Part shown: positions 6,613 to 7,295 of the stretch, piece by piece | How positions within the stretch are numbered: the stretch's first letter is position 1 | How the letters are laid out: the number at the start of each line of letters is the position of its first letter | Origin: Oscillospiraceae bacterium | GTDB lineage: Bacteria > Bacillota > Clostridia > Oscillospirales > Ruminococcaceae | Direction: 5' to 3' | Length of the DNA stretch: 7,295 nt | Assembly (NCBI GenBank): GCA_004555865.1 | Contig: SFJO01000035.1 | Location: 1 to 7,295, forward strand | The notes under the pieces: model-generated | Databases searched by the model: none | The model's input: the letters and a program-made list of their open reading frames with translations, nothing else | Told to the model about the DNA's origin: nothing | Position numbers and translations under genes: made by a program

Positions 6613-6663
6613 GCATTGCCTGCATGATTCCCAACCCGAAGGCACAAGAAATCAAAGCAATGC
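6613..6663 (-). promoter_or_regulatory. structured 5' leader hairpin of rpsB (candidate S2 feedback element)
   Basis: The leader RNA can fold into a nested hairpin. The outer stem is GCATTGC (6613-6619) with GCAATGC (6657-6663); the middle stem is GATTCC (6626-6631) with GAAATC (6648-6653), including one wobble pair in the RNA; the apical CC-UUCG-GG lies at 6635-6642. It begins about 10 bases after the predicted start of transcription and ends about 20 bases before the ribosome binding site. S2 is known to repress its own mRNA in some bacteria; that this leader does so is inference. Confidence 0.45.
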
Positions 6664-6680
6664 GTGCGTATTGCTGGTAT

Positions 6681-6709
6681 AGTATACCACAGTGGCGTGC
6701 CGATTACAA
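6681..6709 (-). promoter_or_regulatory. predicted promoter of rpsB-tsf (extended -10)
   Basis: On the minus strand TTGTAA (6704-6709) lies 17 bases before TATACT (6681-6686), which is preceded by TGG as an extended -10. Transcription would begin near 6674, about 100 bases before the rpsB start. It lies between the upstream PRC-barrel gene and rpsB, where I see no strong terminator, so some readthrough from that gene is possible. Confidence 0.75.
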
Positions 6710-6745
6710 GCAATTTTTTCAAAAGGTCCGATCTTTTTTTGCGCA

Positions 6746-7024
6746 TTACCGTCCCAGCAGCCGCCGAAGCAGGCCGGGCCTTTCCGGAATCGCCACCTCG
6801 GTGTTTACCAGAATCACGTCCTCCCCCCACTGGGCCAGGTCACCCCAGGGCAGGGTAATGTCTTCCTGCCGCCCCAGCAGCCCGAACAGGCGAGGGCGAC
6901 CGTGCAGAATCAGCCCCTCGATTCTGCCGGTCTCCGGTGAAAATGCCAGGTCATCCGCGCGCCCGAGGTTGGCCCCCGTGCGCGCCTGAATGACGTCTTT
7001 GTGGTGCAGTTCTTCCAACGTCAT
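6746..7024 (-). CDS. PRC-barrel protein, YlmC/YmxH family
   Basis: This 92-residue protein is a single PRC-barrel-like domain of the YlmC/YmxH family found in Clostridia and Bacilli. It runs EELHHKDVIQARTGANLGRADDLAF, then the family-type IEGLILHGRPRLFGLLGRQEDITLPW block (about 35-60) and a GEDVILV strand. The C-terminus is basic (LLRRLLGR), slightly longer than many members. There is no signal peptide or membrane segment. YlmC/YmxH proteins are annotated as sporulation-associated, but their biochemical role is poorly known; PRC-barrels usually bind RNA or protein partners. The start at 7024 has a near-perfect AAAGGAGG site (7033-7040) 8 bases upstream. It lies upstream of rpsB on the same strand. 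No clear sigma-A promoter was found for it. Confidence 0.85.
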   Translation of the reverse strand: MTLEELHHKDVIQARTGANLGRADDLAFSPETGRIEGLILHGRPRLFGLLGRQEDITLPWGDLAQWGEDVILVNTEVAIPERPGLLRRLLGR

Positions 7025-7048
7025 ACCAGGTTCCTCCTTTGCCGCCGT

Positions 7049-7065
7049 CCCGGCCGGCAGCCGGG
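7049..7065 (-). other. hairpin in the ylmC-like gene leader
   Basis: CCCGGC (7049-7054) and GCCGGG (7060-7065) are perfect 6-base arms with a 5-base loop, 9 bases upstream of the ribosome binding site. Flanking CCGT (7045-7048) and ACGG (7075-7078) could extend it. It may modulate translation. The preceding T-run on the minus strand is on the wrong side for a minus-strand terminator of this gene's own transcript. Confidence 0.35.
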
Positions 7066-7102
7066 AAAAATGTGACGGTTTTCTTAAAAGTATGCGGAAA
7101 CT

Positions 7103-7131
7103 TTGTATTGCAGACGCTTTTCGTGTATAAT
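7103..7131 (+). promoter_or_regulatory. predicted sigma-A promoter, plus strand, divergent from the ylmC-like gene
   Basis: TTGTAT (7103-7108) is followed after exactly 17 bases by a perfect TATAAT (7126-7131). Transcription would start near 7138 and run toward the right window edge. No gene begins before the repeat-like sequence at 7214, so it probably belongs to a gene or small RNA further right or cut off by the insertion. Confidence 0.7.
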
Positions 7132-7182
7132 AACGATTGTTGAAAGCGTACAGTTTGGTGCGCGCAGCGGCATTTTACGGCC

Positions 7183-7211
7183 TTGGCAGATACGCTCTGC
7201 TATACTATATA
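7183..7211 (+). promoter_or_regulatory. possible second plus-strand promoter
   Basis: TTGGCA (7183-7188) and TATATA (7206-7211) have a 17-base spacer. An overlapping TATACT (7201-7206) gives a too-short 12-base spacer. It is weaker than the promoter at 7103-7131 and lies just before the putative IS end. Confidence 0.35.
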
Positions 7212-7213
7212 AC

Positions 7214-7295
7214 AGGCTGTCGAAAAAGTCGAGCATAGCTGGGCTTTTTCGCATTTATATGGTAAAATAAGCATGGGTGATGAAAGATGCTTGAA
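7214..7295 (+). mobile_element. putative left end of an insertion sequence (IS1182-like), cut by window edge
   Basis: AGGCTGTCGAAAAAGTCGAG from 7214 resembles, from memory, the terminal inverted repeats of IS1182-type elements in Clostridia. It is followed by a 31-base hairpin (7221-7251), an extended -10-like TGGTAAAAT (7260-7268) and a possible start codon at 7287 (ATGCTTGAA, Met-Leu-Glu) that would be a transposase start. Only the first 82 bases are present, so the transposase and the matching right end cannot be seen. It could instead be the leader of an ordinary gene. Confidence 0.4.
7221..7251 (+). terminator. long hairpin with A-run/T-run arms (terminator-like)
   Basis: CGAAAAAGTCGAGC (7221-7234) pairs with GCTGGGCTTTTTCG (7238-7251) around an ATA loop, with one G-G mismatch and one wobble. 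The T-run after the GC-rich inner stem (7245-7249) could terminate plus-strand transcripts from the promoters at 7103-7211, and the mirrored A-run would do the same for minus-strand transcripts. Insertion sequences often carry such structures near their ends to block readthrough. Confidence 0.5.

Noticed and set aside
6721..6741. Terminator between the ylmC-like gene and rpsB
   Set aside because: AAAAG...CTTTT around GTCCGAT gives only a weak AT stem; not enough to call.
7025..7140. Sporulation-sigma promoter for the ylmC-like gene (GCATACTT region)
   Set aside because: A -10-like CATACTT is present but no matching -35 element occurs at the required spacing.
1..7295. tRNA genes, CRISPR array, tandem repeats
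   Set aside because: No cloverleaf-like segments with TTCGA arms, no regularly spaced repeats and no long tandem repeats were seen.

Overview
The window looks like chromosome from a GC-rich Firmicute of the class Clostridia, probably a gut Oscillospiraceae/Ruminococcaceae relative (Faecalibacterium/Subdoligranulum/Gemmiger-like). This is inferred from the style of the EF-Ts and S2 proteins, the strong GGAGG-type ribosome binding sites, a YlmC/YmxH-family PRC-barrel gene and a MoxR/VWA pair. No database search was possible, so the genus is only a guess. All complete genes lie on the minus strand. Both edges show signs of mobile DNA.

Left edge (1-1540): the last 32 codons of a plus-strand tyrosine recombinase run straight into a minus-strand FtsX/MacB-type ABC permease. 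The permease loses its family sequence exactly where the integrase stop codon lies, so it looks interrupted by an integrated element. Upstream of it is its intact ABC ATPase gene. That operon has a recognisable promoter whose -10 and start region are covered by a TTAGTT-N6-AACTAA inverted repeat, a likely repressor operator.

Middle (1541-4735): a three-gene minus-strand operon with its own promoter (TTGCAC-17-TATACT) and terminator. In transcription order it encodes a MoxR-type AAA+ ATPase, a protein with a degenerate metallopeptidase-like N-terminus and a C-terminal VWA domain with a complete MIDAS, and a GNAT acetyltransferase. The first two genes overlap by an ATGA and the third starts 8 bases after the second, so all three are probably translationally coupled. 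The ATPase and VWA protein probably act as a chaperone/remodelling pair on an unknown target.

Right part (4780-7024): the housekeeping rpsB-tsf operon (ribosomal protein S2 and elongation factor Ts), with a good extended -10 promoter, a structured S2 leader and a 3' region of several hairpins ending in a strong terminator. Upstream lies a ylmC/ymxH-like PRC-barrel gene. The last 270 bases hold a divergent plus-strand consensus promoter (TTGTAT-17-TATAAT), a second possible promoter, and a terminal-repeat-like sequence with a long hairpin that resembles the left end of an IS1182-like insertion sequence starting at about 7214.
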